Positions 9,675-17,866 of a stretch of DNA of 64,000 nucleotides are shown here, one piece after another; positions within the stretch are counted from its first letter, which is position 1, and every line of letters starts with the position of its first letter. Source of the DNA: Bacillota bacterium (lineage in GTDB: Bacteria; Bacillota; Clostridia; Acetivibrionales; DTU013). The notes beneath the pieces are model-generated. The model did not search any database and was not told the DNA's origin. It was given only the letters and a program-made list of their open reading frames with translations. The stretch lies in contig JAFABI010000063.1 in assembly GCA_023426125.1 (NCBI GenBank), forward strand, positions 124,001 to 188,000, given 5' to 3'. Both the position numbers and the translations under genes were made by a program.

Positions 9675-11108
9675 TTATTTGAGATTTTTTTCAAATTCCC
9701 TGATGACCTGCTCCATTTCCTTTATCTTTTCAGGGCTGAGCTTTTTGTCGTTGCCGGCTTCAATCAGCTCCTTTACCTTTTTACCGGCGCTTACTGTGAC
9801 ATCGGGTGCGCCTGCCGCCTGCCAGCCGTCATAGGTCTTCGTGTTGGATACCTTGACCTCCCTGAACTCGCCGCTTCTCAGATAGTTGAAGGTATGGTCC
9901 TCCATGAAGAAATTCCCCCTGGGGCCTACGCTATTGATTACTTCTGCGCCGATGGTGTCACTGTTGACTTCGATCCCTCTGTTGAGCCTTCTTATGACCC
10001 CGTTTATTTCATCGTCCAGCACAAGCTGTTCAAGGCTGATGGTCAAGCCTGTCGCAAACATTCCCGAATTCATGACCACATCATTGCCAGCGCATATTGC
10101 GCACATGTTGCTGATGGTCTTTTCCCACGCGTTTTGCTCGTCGTGGGCATTGGAATCCGAATTGGGAGCCGTGGTGTGGCTGGGCATCTTGTAATATCTT
10201 GCCATCTGGCAGCCTGCAACGCGCAGCATGCTGGTTTCGGGACTTCCGATGATGGCGGTGGTGTATTTCATATCGTAGGTAGTCCAGGAACTTCCGTAAA
10301 TGACGGGAGCTCCGGGCCTAACCAGCTGGGAAATGACCACTCCCGAAAGCACTTCGGTATTGTGTACCGTCAGCAGGCCTGCGACGGTGTAGGGCGCGCT
10401 TACGCCCGTCATCGGCTCGGGAAGCAGGTTCAGGGGAATCCCCTCTTTTGAGGTTTCAATCAGCGCTTCCACGGCGCCTTCCTCCCAGAGAAGGGGGCTG
10501 GTGGGCGACAACTGGCTTATGGCTGTAGGACAGCCCGAAATATCCTCTTTGCCGGCGATCACCTTCAGCAGCCGGATTACCGAAGCATTGACAGCACTGC
10601 TTTCCGTGGAAAAGAACAAGGGCTTGGTGGTATTTTCCAGCAAAGCTTTCACCGCATAGATCAAGGTCGCCTGGGGCGTAACATCCTGAGGCATTACAGG
10701 TACGCCGACGATATCAATATCTTCCAGCTTGTCGGAGATAAGGGCGAAATTCTCCACATCCTTCAGGGTAGAATTCCTGCGCTGGCTGGTTTCGGCATCA
10801 ATAATAAAGATGGCATTATGGCCGGAAGCGCATTTGGGAACTGCGTCTCCTATAGTAAATGCTTTATTTCCGTTTCTGTCGTAAAGGTCGAAGGTATGGG
10901 GCAGCGTCTTAAGGCAGTCTTCCACCAGCTTCCGCGGAAGCTTTGCCAGCTGTTTGTCATAATCGACTACCGCGCCTTTTGCACTAAGAAAATCCAATAC
11001 CTTTTTGCTGAATATCTGCACACCGGTTTCTTCAAGTATTTTGACGGACGCTTCATGGATCTGAACGATTTCATCCTCTGAAAGGACTTTAAAATTGGAA
11101 AATTTCAC
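9675..11108 (-). CDS. MttB (trimethylamine methyltransferase) family protein, non-pyrrolysine type
   Basis: This 477-residue protein belongs to the COG5598 family. Its founding member MttB transfers a methyl group from trimethylamine to a corrinoid protein using pyrrolysine. The reading frame here is uninterrupted, so it belongs to the larger group without pyrrolysine, whose studied members act on quaternary amines such as glycine betaine, proline betaine or carnitine. Family features are the N-terminal EDEIVQIHEASVKILEETG and the MFATGLTISLEQLVLDDEI block near residues 349-367. The start is GTG, preceded by GGGAGG at good spacing. The URO-D protein gene downstream is a plausible partner. The matching corrinoid protein and activase are not in the window. 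Confidence 0.85.
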   Translation of the reverse strand: MKFSNFKVLSEDEIVQIHEASVKILEETGVQIFSKKVLDFLSAKGAVVDYDKQLAKLPRKLVEDCLKTLPHTFDLYDRNGNKAFTIGDAVPKCASGHNAIFIIDAETSQRRNSTLKDVENFALISDKLEDIDIVGVPVMPQDVTPQATLIYAVKALLENTTKPLFFSTESSAVNASVIRLLKVIAGKEDISGCPTAISQLSPTSPLLWEEGAVEALIETSKEGIPLNLLPEPMTGVSAPYTVAGLLTVHNTEVLSGVVISQLVRPGAPVIYGSSWTTYDMKYTTAIIGSPETSMLRVAGCQMARYYKMPSHTTAPNSDSNAHDEQNAWEKTISNMCAICAGNDVVMNSGMFATGLTISLEQLVLDDEINGVIRRLNRGIEVNSDTIGAEVINSVGPRGNFFMEDHTFNYLRSGEFREVKVSNTKTYDGWQAAGAPDVTVSAGKKVKELIEAGNDKKLSPEKIKEMEQVIREFEKNLK

Positions 11109-11141
11109 GACGCATTCCTCCCTGGACTGATTATTCTCATA

Positions 11142-11218
11142 GTTATAACGACCTAATTCAAAGGAAATTTGTCGGTTGTAGACAAATTTCCTTACCGCAG
11201 CGGAGTTTCAACGAGGCT
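11142..11218. repeat. 77-bp palindromic repeat, copy 1
   Basis: This copy is identical over all 77 bases to 25688-25764, about 14.5 kb away. Its core is a perfect inverted repeat, AAGGAAATTTGTC - 7 nt - GACAAATTTCCTT. It lies just upstream of the MttB-family gene. Identity at this distance in non-coding DNA points to an interspersed small element (a REP- or MITE-like sequence) rather than chance. Confidence 0.85.
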
Positions 11219-11342
11219 GGTCGCAAATGCCTTGCATTTGCTGCTCGTCCATGCATCCCGGGCGGGAGATATGCTCATCGCCTGAAACCCAATTCGATAC
11301 CCGCCGCCTAGTAGAGGTGGGGGATATTTTTGTCGCCTCGTT

Positions 11343-11418
11343 ATAATTATATAATCGGAAGGACGCCGTGTTCTTAGCGTGGATTCACAGAAAACATGTA
11401 CAATATTCAGATATTTTT
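11343..11418 (+). repeat. 76-bp direct repeat, right copy
   Basis: This copy pairs with 9375-9450. It overlaps the last base or two of the truncated serine recombinase frame. That places a recombination or deletion breakpoint at about 11418. Confidence 0.75.
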
Positions 11419-11647
11419 AGTATGGGTCCCTTGTCAGTTCAACATATTCGTCAACATAAATGTATTCATCGCCGTCGTCCTGCTGTTCGAGAAAATCCGT
11501 CAGTATGAGCCTTTGATCGGTATTGCTTTCCAATTCGTCTTTTCCCCGTTTATCCTCACGCGATAAGCGGATATAGAACGCTACTAACCATATCTTGTTT
11601 TTGGGTGTTGCTTTCACAATATTTTGCCTGTTGGCTACTCGTGCCAT
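11417..11647 (-). pseudogene. N-terminal fragment of a large serine recombinase
   Basis: Seventy-six codons remain of a site-specific serine recombinase. The segment VAFYIRLSREDKRGKDELES followed by NTDQRLILTDFL matches the start of the resolvase catalytic domain of TndX-like large recombinases, including the catalytic Ser in RLSRED and the Arg/Gln region after it. The frame ends shortly after YVDEYV, exactly at the 76-bp repeat, where a full protein would continue for another 400 or more residues. It is therefore a dead remnant of a transposon or prophage integrase. The intact ribosome site (GGAGG, 6 nt before ATG) shows that the 5' end is original. Confidence 0.75.
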
Positions 11648-11721
11648 ATGCCCTCCTTTCGCTTTACATTTACACGTATATTATACTATTTTGGCGTAAT
11701 GCGAACAATAATGTATCAAAC

Positions 11722-12305
11722 TTATTTTCCTTGTAAATCAAGCCATTTTATACCTAGCTCAGGTGGAGAATATTTCTTCATTTTGTCCAAAAGATTGTTG
11801 GGATCGGTATCTACTAGAAGGGCTTTGCGTTGGAGGGATTCATAAATCCTTCTTGTATGGCTTTATTAATCATGTTAATTAGAGGGTCAAAGAAATGGGC
11901 TACATTTAAAATACCCACTGGCTTATTATGAATCTTCAGTTGCGCCCAACTAAGTATTTCAAATAGCTCTTCATATGTTCCAATACCCCCGGGTAGCGTA
12001 ATAAAGCCATCAGATAAATCTGCCATTTTTTTCTTTCTCTCATGCATATCTGCAACTTCAATAAAACGAGTAAGATTCATATTTACAATTTCTTTAGGAA
12101 AAAGTCCTTTAGGCATCACACCTGTAACCTTGCCATTATTTTTAAGTACTTGATTAGACAATTCACCCATTAAACCTACTTTAGACCCGCCATAAACCAA
12201 CTCAATTTTGTTTTGTGCCAGTATTTCTCCAAGCTGCAACGCACACTTTTTATATTCCGGTTTATCTCCAAAATTGGAACCTGAATACACACATATTTTA
12301 TTCAA
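11722..12305 (-). pseudogene. LOG-family (TIGR00730) nucleotide phosphoribohydrolase-like gene, frameshifted
   Basis: The product belongs to the LOG / 'lysine decarboxylase-like' Rossmann family, whose studied members release the base from (cytokinin) nucleoside 5'-monophosphates. The motifs are present: YGGSKVGLMG near residues 38-47 and PGGIGTYEE with catalytic residues near 105-113. The first frame stops after 163 codons with the odd tail NAKPF. One frame over, the same strand continues SLQRKALLVDTDPNNLLDKM and on to a stop at 11722, which is the normal C-terminus of the family. A small indel near 11832 therefore breaks the gene, or is a sequencing error. The start is TTG with AGGAGG 7 nt upstream. 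It shares a strand with the YdcZ-like gene, 22 bases apart. Confidence 0.8.
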
Positions 12306-12327
12306 TTGTTATCCTCCTATAAAATAT

Positions 12328-12786
12328 CTAAAATTTTTGTATAACATATACTCCTGCTATAAGTAAAACTACTCCAAGTATTCTCTGCGGATTAATAAGG
12401 TGAACTTCATTTCCGAGAAAACCAAAATGATCAAATATAATCGACAAAATAATTTGGCCGCAAATCACCAGGCAGAACATATTTGCAAAGCCTATTTTAG
12501 GGGAAGCAAAAATTGTAACAAAGATATAGAAAGCTCCCAAAAGACCACCGGTTAACATCCACCATCGAATACCTTTGAGCATATTTATGCAATTAGGTAA
12601 TGAATAAGCGCCACTTAATATTGTATAAGAAAGCACCATGCCAAGACCTATGGTACCGACTAGAAAACTTATAAAAGAGGAAAAAACAGGACTGCCAACT
12701 TTTGAACGGAGCTGCCCGTTGAATCCTGCTTGTAATGTCAAAGCCATACCAGATACCAATGAAAGAAAATAGTACAGTAATACCAC
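12328..12786 (-). CDS. DMT-superfamily (DUF606/YdcZ) membrane transporter
   Basis: This 152-residue protein has about five hydrophobic helices covering nearly its whole length, the size and pattern of the DUF606/YdcZ group of small drug/metabolite transporters. The motif ALTLQAGFNGQLRSKVGSP near residues 17-35 is typical. The GTG at 12786 was preferred to one two codons earlier because it sits at normal spacing from AAAGGAGG. It is divergent from a LysR regulator gene, which probably controls it together with the LOG-family gene downstream. Substrate unknown. Confidence 0.8.
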   Translation of the reverse strand: MVLLYYFLSLVSGMALTLQAGFNGQLRSKVGSPVFSSFISFLVGTIGLGMVLSYTILSGAYSLPNCINMLKGIRWWMLTGGLLGAFYIFVTIFASPKIGFANMFCLVICGQIILSIIFDHFGFLGNEVHLINPQRILGVVLLIAGVYVIQKF

Positions 12787-12813
12787 CTTCACACCTCCTT
12801 TGCCAACGCTCTA

Positions 12814-12857
12814 TTGACTCTACTGTATACCCATATTATAATAAGGAATAGGGTATA
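12814..12857 (+). promoter_or_regulatory. Promoter and candidate operator of the lysR gene
   Basis: TTGACT (12814-12819) and TATAAT (12837-12842) are separated by 17 nt, a near-consensus sigma-A promoter pointing to the LysR gene. The inverted repeat TATACCC (12826-12832) / GGGTATA (12851-12857) overlaps the -10 box. Its placement in the divergent gap fits self-regulated LysR binding. Confidence 0.65.
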
Positions 12858-12900
12858 AGTAAAATCGTAATTTCATATAGGAGGTATACTTGATTATTAT

Positions 12901-13788
12901 ATGTTGATCAATTTGGAACTTTATAGGATTTTTTACACAACTGCAAAACTTGGAAGTTTTTCCAAAGCAGCAAAAGAATTATATACGTCACAACCGGCAA
13001 TAAGCCAAGCTATTAAGCAACTTGAGCAAAAGCTGGATGGGGAATTGTTTTATAGAAATGCTAGTGGTGTTTCTTTGACTATTGAGGGTGAGGTTTTATA
13101 TCGATATATTGAACAGGGTTATAACTTGATACAGGCTGGGGAACACAAGTTTTCCGAACTTAAACAAATGACGTCAGGACAGTTGAGATTAGCAGTTTGC
13201 AGTGCAGTTTGTAAATATGATTTACTCCAATATATTAGTCAGTATAATCTTAACTATCCGGACGTTTATCTATATATCCAAGACGAATCCAGCTATGAAA
13301 TAGCCCAATTACTGGACATGGGAAAAATTGATATAGGAATCATTAATTTTCACAATATTGATAATGATAAATTCAATACAATTAAGACTTTAGAAATGCA
13401 AAACTGCTTTGTTGTCGGTGAGAAATATAAAGCCTTATGTGACGATTCGATTTCTATTCAAATGCTATCTCAAAGTTACCCGTTAATTATGCTCCAAAAG
13501 GGAGGCAATACAAGGGCATATATTGATGAATACTTTTTATCTCATGGAATTAATTTGGTTCCACAAATTGAGTTAAGTAATTTAGATTTGATCGTCGAAT
13601 TTACTATCCAAGGGTTGGGCGTAGCTTGTGTTATGGAAGAATATGTGCAAAAGGAACTAAAAAACAAGTCCCTATTCAAGCTTAACATTCAGGAAAAAAT
13701 ACCTCTTCGGAGGTTGGGAGTTGTCGTTAAAAAGGATATGCCACTTTCTAGTGCAGCTCGTAAATTTATAGACTTGATAGGCATATAA
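12901..13788 (+). CDS. LysR-family transcriptional regulator
   Basis: This 295-residue regulator has the N-terminal winged helix (residues 1-60, with SFSKAAKELYTSQPAISQAI) and a C-terminal periplasmic-binding-like effector domain. The general build resembles CysL/CytR-type Firmicute LysR proteins. It is divergent from the YdcZ-like and LOG-family genes and likely regulates them, since LysR proteins usually act on the gene sharing their promoter region. An AGGAGG lies 16 nt before the ATG, which is rather long, and no better start is available in frame. Effector unknown. Confidence 0.9.
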   Translation: MLINLELYRIFYTTAKLGSFSKAAKELYTSQPAISQAIKQLEQKLDGELFYRNASGVSLTIEGEVLYRYIEQGYNLIQAGEHKFSELKQMTSGQLRLAVCSAVCKYDLLQYISQYNLNYPDVYLYIQDESSYEIAQLLDMGKIDIGIINFHNIDNDKFNTIKTLEMQNCFVVGEKYKALCDDSISIQMLSQSYPLIMLQKGGNTRAYIDEYFLSHGINLVPQIELSNLDLIVEFTIQGLGVACVMEEYVQKELKNKSLFKLNIQEKIPLRRLGVVVKKDMPLSSAARKFIDLIGI

Positions 13789-13790
13789 AA

Positions 13791-13823
13791 GTTCAAAGTA
13801 GTTTATTATAGACTGCTTTGAAC
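13791..13823 (+). terminator. Hairpin after lysR
   Basis: GTTCAAAGTAGT and ACTGCTTTGAAC form a 12-bp stem with one G-U pair, two bases after the lysR stop codon. The T-run is weak (TGACTTTT), so termination strength is uncertain. Confidence 0.5.
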
Positions 13824-14186
13824 TAATGACTTTTAATATCCAAGTTTCTGATTTACAATTATTGCTTTTATTTTAGCTTTAATAAATTGACCAGTAATTA
13901 AAATAAAAGCATTGCAAATTCTCTCTTTATGGTTGCAGTCTATACAGCGGTTCAGTGAAACGCAGGTTCCTGTTTTTCCTCCCGAGTCAAGGAAGGATTG
14001 AACTTATCCAGAAAGGTAAATGTCTCTTTCTCTCAAAAAAACAAAAACTCCTATATACGTAAGAGTAACAGAATCGCACATCCAACTGATGTACCTCTTT
14101 AATTAAGTGAAGCAATAAATCTAGCGATTCTTTTTTATCATTAACGAAATGACCAGCTATATTATTCTACTGAAAGCTCGTAAGGT
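13824..14186. other. Intergenic region, nothing recognised
   Basis: This AT-rich stretch between the lysR hairpin and a degenerate gene remnant shows no open frame with a ribosome site, no RNA gene and no repeat that could be supported. Confidence 0.4.
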
Positions 14187-14583
14187 AACAATATAGAGCC
14201 TCAATATAGCAAGAAAACTATTAAGCCTAATGCCGGAAACCCAGGCAATCTACCAGGCAGTACCATCATTCAATTTCCAGCAGCCACAACATTAAATCTT
14301 ATCAATGCCTCCACAAACCCTATTGATATTTTATTGGCAAACGGAAATTTAACCAATGATTTTGCCTCATCAATGACAGTGGTAAGGCTTGCATAACATT
14401 GGTGCACCCGTGTCACTTCCGCATTGGCAAACAACTGCACCTTCAAAGGTATCAACCGAGATATATTATATAGGCCTTTTGAAGGTTGCTGCAAACAACA
14501 AGAAAGTCATTGCCGATATATCCTTTACCGTTACCGACAGCCATTATTCACTTCTGCTTTACGGTATCACCTTGAAACCGTAA
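14187..14583 (+). pseudogene. Degenerate remnant of an unrecognised protein gene
   Basis: The plus strand reads NAGNPGNLPGSTIIQFPAAT and continues to SSMTVVRLA before a stop at about 14396. One frame over it goes on as NIGAPVSLPHWQTT and ends LLLYGITLKP at 14583. The two parts look like one small beta-rich domain broken by a frameshift; the hydrophobic/Thr/Asn pattern recalls C-terminal domains of spore-surface or phage-tail proteins, but no family can be named. There is no start codon or ribosome site at the left end, so the gene is truncated as well. Its 3' end overlaps the end of the convergent AraC gene. Confidence 0.35.
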
Positions 14584-15477
14584 TCCCTCTGTCAACCGGT
14601 TTTTCGTCTTTCTGAAGGTCCTCGGGTCAATGCCTTCCCGCTGGCTGAAGATCCTGCTGAAATACTGGCTGCTGTTGAAGCCTGTCTCCAGGGCAATCTC
14701 CGTCATGGATAAGGAGGTGTACAGGAGCAGCCGCTTTGCCCTCTCCAGTCTTATTTCACGTAAAAACTCGCCTACCGTCTTTCCCCTGATTTGTCTGAAA
14801 AGCGTGCACAGATACCTGGGGTGCAGATTGACAAACCTGCCGAGGTCGGCAAGGCTGATATCGCTGCCGTAATTATCCTGGAGGTAGATCGTTACCCGGT
14901 TTATCAATTCATGGGCGTTCCTGTTGGCAGTGAACCTTATATCCTCCCTGCCGTCGCCGCCGGCATACTGGTCGGACATTGCGGCTGCAAGGGAGCCAAG
15001 GAGCAGCTTCAGTCTTACCATGTAGCTTTCCGATTTGAAAAGTATTTCCTTGTGCATGCGGTAAAACAGCTCCTGGGAGCTTTGATAATTCGTCAGCTTT
15101 ATCAGGTTGTCACCCTTGAGGAGGTTTTTCAGCAGCTCTGCCTTTTCGCGGTTTTTGCAGGCCTTTAGCCTAAAGGTGGTAAAAATGATGCGAAAAGGCG
15201 ACTCCTCGGGAATAAAAGAATTTCCTTCCATGGAATGAAGGAGGATGATATCCCCTTTGACAACGGGATATTCCCTGCTGCCGATATAGAACCTGCCTTT
15301 GCCTTTTTCAAGGAAGTGCATTTCATAATCATCTCTTTCACCCGGCGGTACCACCCAGGAAATCTCCCAGGGCTCCGCAAAGGTTATTTCAAGGTTGTCC
15401 CACTCCGCATCGATGACATCGAGCAAGGCTTCCAAGGATATAATATGAACCCCTCCTTTACCTGCAACTATTGGCAT
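14548..15477 (-). CDS. AraC-family regulator with cupin sensor domain
   Basis: This protein of up to 309 residues has an N-terminal cupin-type AraC ligand domain (about 40-110) and a C-terminal pair of helix-turn-helix motifs (about 205-300; LGRFVNLHPRYLCTLFRQ and EIALETGFNSSQYFSRIFSQ). Such regulators respond to a small molecule, often a sugar. The start is uncertain: the ATG at 15477 has a poor ribosome site, while a strong AAAGGAGGGG lies inside the frame and would serve a TTG at 15435. It overlaps the remnant on the other strand at its 3' end. Its target is not obvious; the adjacent two-component genes lie on the same strand upstream. Confidence 0.85.
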   Translation of the reverse strand: MPIVAGKGGVHIISLEALLDVIDAEWDNLEITFAEPWEISWVVPPGERDDYEMHFLEKGKGRFYIGSREYPVVKGDIILLHSMEGNSFIPEESPFRIIFTTFRLKACKNREKAELLKNLLKGDNLIKLTNYQSSQELFYRMHKEILFKSESYMVRLKLLLGSLAAAMSDQYAGGDGREDIRFTANRNAHELINRVTIYLQDNYGSDISLADLGRFVNLHPRYLCTLFRQIRGKTVGEFLREIRLERAKRLLLYTSLSMTEIALETGFNSSQYFSRIFSQREGIDPRTFRKTKNRLTEGLRFQGDTVKQK

Positions 15478-15624
15478 AAAAAAAGCTTTACATATGGGCG
15501 GTCATTGGCGTCAGCCCGTGACAGCAAGCACATTCCGGGGAATAGTAAGGCGTGCCACTCTGTGGCATGGGTATTTTATATACTACTATCATATCAGAAT
15601 TCTATGGCGGACTCAATGTGAAAC

Positions 15625-16263
15625 TCATTTGCCGGTCAGGTAATATATTGCAATCTGGGTCCGGTGTTCCAGGCCGGTTTTATTCAAGATTGACGATATG
15701 TAATTTTTCACGGTCCCCTCGGACATGTAAAGCTCCCCGGCGATTTCCCTATTGGAAAGGCCTTTGGAAATGAGCTTGATAATTTCCATCTCCCTCTCTG
15801 TAAACAGACCTGCGGGGATATTCTCCTTTTTATGCCCGGCAAGCCCTTCCCGGATTTTGTCCATTGCCACATCCTGCATGACGGTCCCCCCGTCATGGAC
15901 CATTTTGACGGCATCCATGATCCTGGCAGGAGGGCTGTTTTTCAAGAGGTAACCCCTGGCGCCATTTTTTATGGCATTTAAAATGAATTCGTCATCATCA
16001 AAGGTGGTCAGGATCAGGACCCTGGTTTTCGTCTTGCCGGATATTTCCCTTGCGGCCTGAAGTCCGTCCATAACCGGCATCCGTACGTCCAGCAGCGCTA
16101 CGTCCGCCTGTCCGTCCATGCAGCCCTGAACCGCCTGAAGGCCGTTTTCCACGCAGGCTGTCACTTCAAAATGGCCATCCGCCTGAAAGATAATTTTAAG
16201 CCCTTCCCGGATTAGCGCGTCATCATCGGCGATCAGCACCCTTATCTTTTTATTTGCCGTCAT
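15625..16263 (-). CDS. NarL/LuxR-family response regulator
   Basis: This 212-residue protein is a standard NarL-type regulator. The receiver domain (1-120) has the acidic pair in IADDDALIREGL, the phosphorylated Asp in VALLDVRMP (about residue 57) and the conserved Lys in LLKNSPPA. The LuxR helix-turn-helix (150-212) contains LTEREMEI-type spacing and SNREIAGELYMSEGTVKNY. The start has GGGAGG 9 nt upstream. It follows the histidine kinase gene on the same strand by 89 bases and forms its cognate pair. Targets are unknown; systems of this type in Firmicutes often control an ABC exporter or envelope stress genes. Confidence 0.93.
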   Translation of the reverse strand: MTANKKIRVLIADDDALIREGLKIIFQADGHFEVTACVENGLQAVQGCMDGQADVALLDVRMPVMDGLQAAREISGKTKTRVLILTTFDDDEFILNAIKNGARGYLLKNSPPARIMDAVKMVHDGGTVMQDVAMDKIREGLAGHKKENIPAGLFTEREMEIIKLISKGLSNREIAGELYMSEGTVKNYISSILNKTGLEHRTQIAIYYLTGK

Positions 16264-16352
16264 TCAGGCATACCTCCCTTCACCGCCGCTATCACTGTTC
16301 GCGATGCCAGCCGCTCTGTCATAAAATGTTTTAAAATCCATCCCATTCATCA

Positions 16353-17462
16353 TCATTCACCGGAGATAGGCAGCAGCATAATGATTGAAAACCCTTTTGA
16401 TCCGTCTATAACCACCTTGCCTCCGGCTGTTTCGGTCCGTTCCTCAATGCCTCTTAAGCCTAACCCTTTTTTGAAGGAAAACGCGCCGACCCCGTTGTCT
16501 TTTATTTCCACCCTGACCAGCTTGTTCAGGACTTCTATATTCACTTTGACGGTAGTTGCCGCAGAATATTTGAGTGCGTTTGTGAGGGCTTCCTTTACAT
16601 TATCGGTGATAATTTTCCACTGGAGATGTGAAATCACGGATATCATTCCGGAATAACTCAGGGCAGCCTTGATATTGCCGTTAAGAGAGAATTCATCCAG
16701 CAAAACCTTTAACCGGTTGATCCCCAGTTGTTCGGGGGCAGGCTTGATATTCCTGAGGGTCGATCTTATACTTTCCATTCCGTCCTTCAATACATTGATT
16801 ACATTCCGGATAATCTCCTCAGCCTTTGACCGATCACTGCCCATAACAACCGACGCGGCTTCCAGCTGGATGAGGCTTCCGGCAAGCGCATGCCCCACCT
16901 TGTCGTGTATCTTCTGCGCCAGGCTGTTTCTCTCCTCCATCTGGGAAAGATATCTCAACTGGTTTTCATAATCGGCACCTGCATCCAGCCTTTTGTAAAG
17001 GACATCGTTTTTTTCCCTCAGTGAATCAATTTCCCGGGATAAGACGTCGAACCGGGCAAACGCCTTTTTGGACAGGATGAACATGCACAAACCGAAAAAG
17101 GACGCCAGCAGGTATTCGGCAAGCAGGCTTGAATCCACAAACGCCGCAATCAGGGCGGCGGGAATGGCGGGAAAGCGCAAATCCTCCGAAAACCTGTCCA
17201 CCAGTTCCGCGCCGTTGAGAGGCGCAAGCAGGAGGAAAAGCATATCCGCATAGCGGGCTGAAAGCAGCAGAAGCAGCAGTGTCAGAGCCAGCAGCAGTTT
17301 TTTCAGTCGATTGTCCTTGAAGATATAAAAAAGCATGTTCAGGCATATATAAAGGAGCAGCAGGAAAAGGACAACCGCACCCTGCCGCATATCGCCGGAT
17401 ATGTATTTGAACACACAGTACAGCATTATGAAAAGCTTGGTGCCGATGATCCAGTTTTCCAT
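16353..17462 (-). CDS. Sensor histidine kinase, HisKA_3 (NarL partner) type
   Basis: This 369-residue membrane kinase has about five hydrophobic helices in residues 1-135, a short coiled linker, then the HisKA_3 dimerisation domain with the phosphorylated His in AQKIHDKVGHALAGSL (about residue 188) and an HATPase domain with KEALTNALKYS (N box) and DNGVGA (G1 box). The membrane region lacks a large outside loop, so it probably senses the membrane itself or an intramembrane ligand, like the LiaS/DesK class. It is transcribed with the response regulator gene downstream. GAGG lies just before the ATG. Confidence 0.92.
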   Translation of the reverse strand: MENWIIGTKLFIMLYCVFKYISGDMRQGAVVLFLLLLYICLNMLFYIFKDNRLKKLLLALTLLLLLLSARYADMLFLLLAPLNGAELVDRFSEDLRFPAIPAALIAAFVDSSLLAEYLLASFFGLCMFILSKKAFARFDVLSREIDSLREKNDVLYKRLDAGADYENQLRYLSQMEERNSLAQKIHDKVGHALAGSLIQLEAASVVMGSDRSKAEEIIRNVINVLKDGMESIRSTLRNIKPAPEQLGINRLKVLLDEFSLNGNIKAALSYSGMISVISHLQWKIITDNVKEALTNALKYSAATTVKVNIEVLNKLVRVEIKDNGVGAFSFKKGLGLRGIEERTETAGGKVVIDGSKGFSIIMLLPISGE

Positions 17463-17518
17463 AAAGACCTCATTGACAATAATTTAAGCCAAAACGGGAC
17501 AGGTTTAATGTCCCACTT

Positions 17519-17695
17519 CTATGATCTTGTAATAATAGGCTTTCCATTCTCATCAACAAGAACCGTTAACCCTGCGGCATTGCCTTCAGAATGAAACAGA
17601 TAATTAACTCCTGTTTTCTTATCTCGCAAAATCTTTGTCTGGTTGATAACACCTTGCTTATAGGTTATCTCAAACCTTTCATCACTATCGGACAT
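17519..17695 (-). CDS. Small DUF6440-like protein
   Basis: This 58-residue protein begins MSDSDERFEITYKQGVINQT and contains GVNYLFHSEGNAAGLTVLVD, a pattern I recognise from the small DUF6440 family of Firmicutes. A GGAGG ribosome site lies 8 nt upstream of the ATG and the frame ends in TAG just before the histidine kinase gene. Function is unknown in the family. The short length keeps it below common gene-calling cutoffs. Confidence 0.7.
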   Translation of the reverse strand: MSDSDERFEITYKQGVINQTKILRDKKTGVNYLFHSEGNAAGLTVLVDENGKPIITRS

Positions 17696-17866
17696 TTTTA
17701 TGCCTCCTTACGCTAGTATGTGGACAGAGGACGGTTGGCTTTCAGTCGCATTTTATACATTCTGCGGACGTGCAATGCGCGCCCCTGCATATGCAATCCT
17801 GCATTTCAGATAATCCAACAAACCTGCAGCAACCACCTGTTACGAATTATCCAACAATTATGTATT

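Noticed and set aside
9395..9694. 99-codon minus-strand open frame after mttB
   Set aside because: It overlaps the end of mttB in another frame, includes a repeat copy and has no recognisable content.
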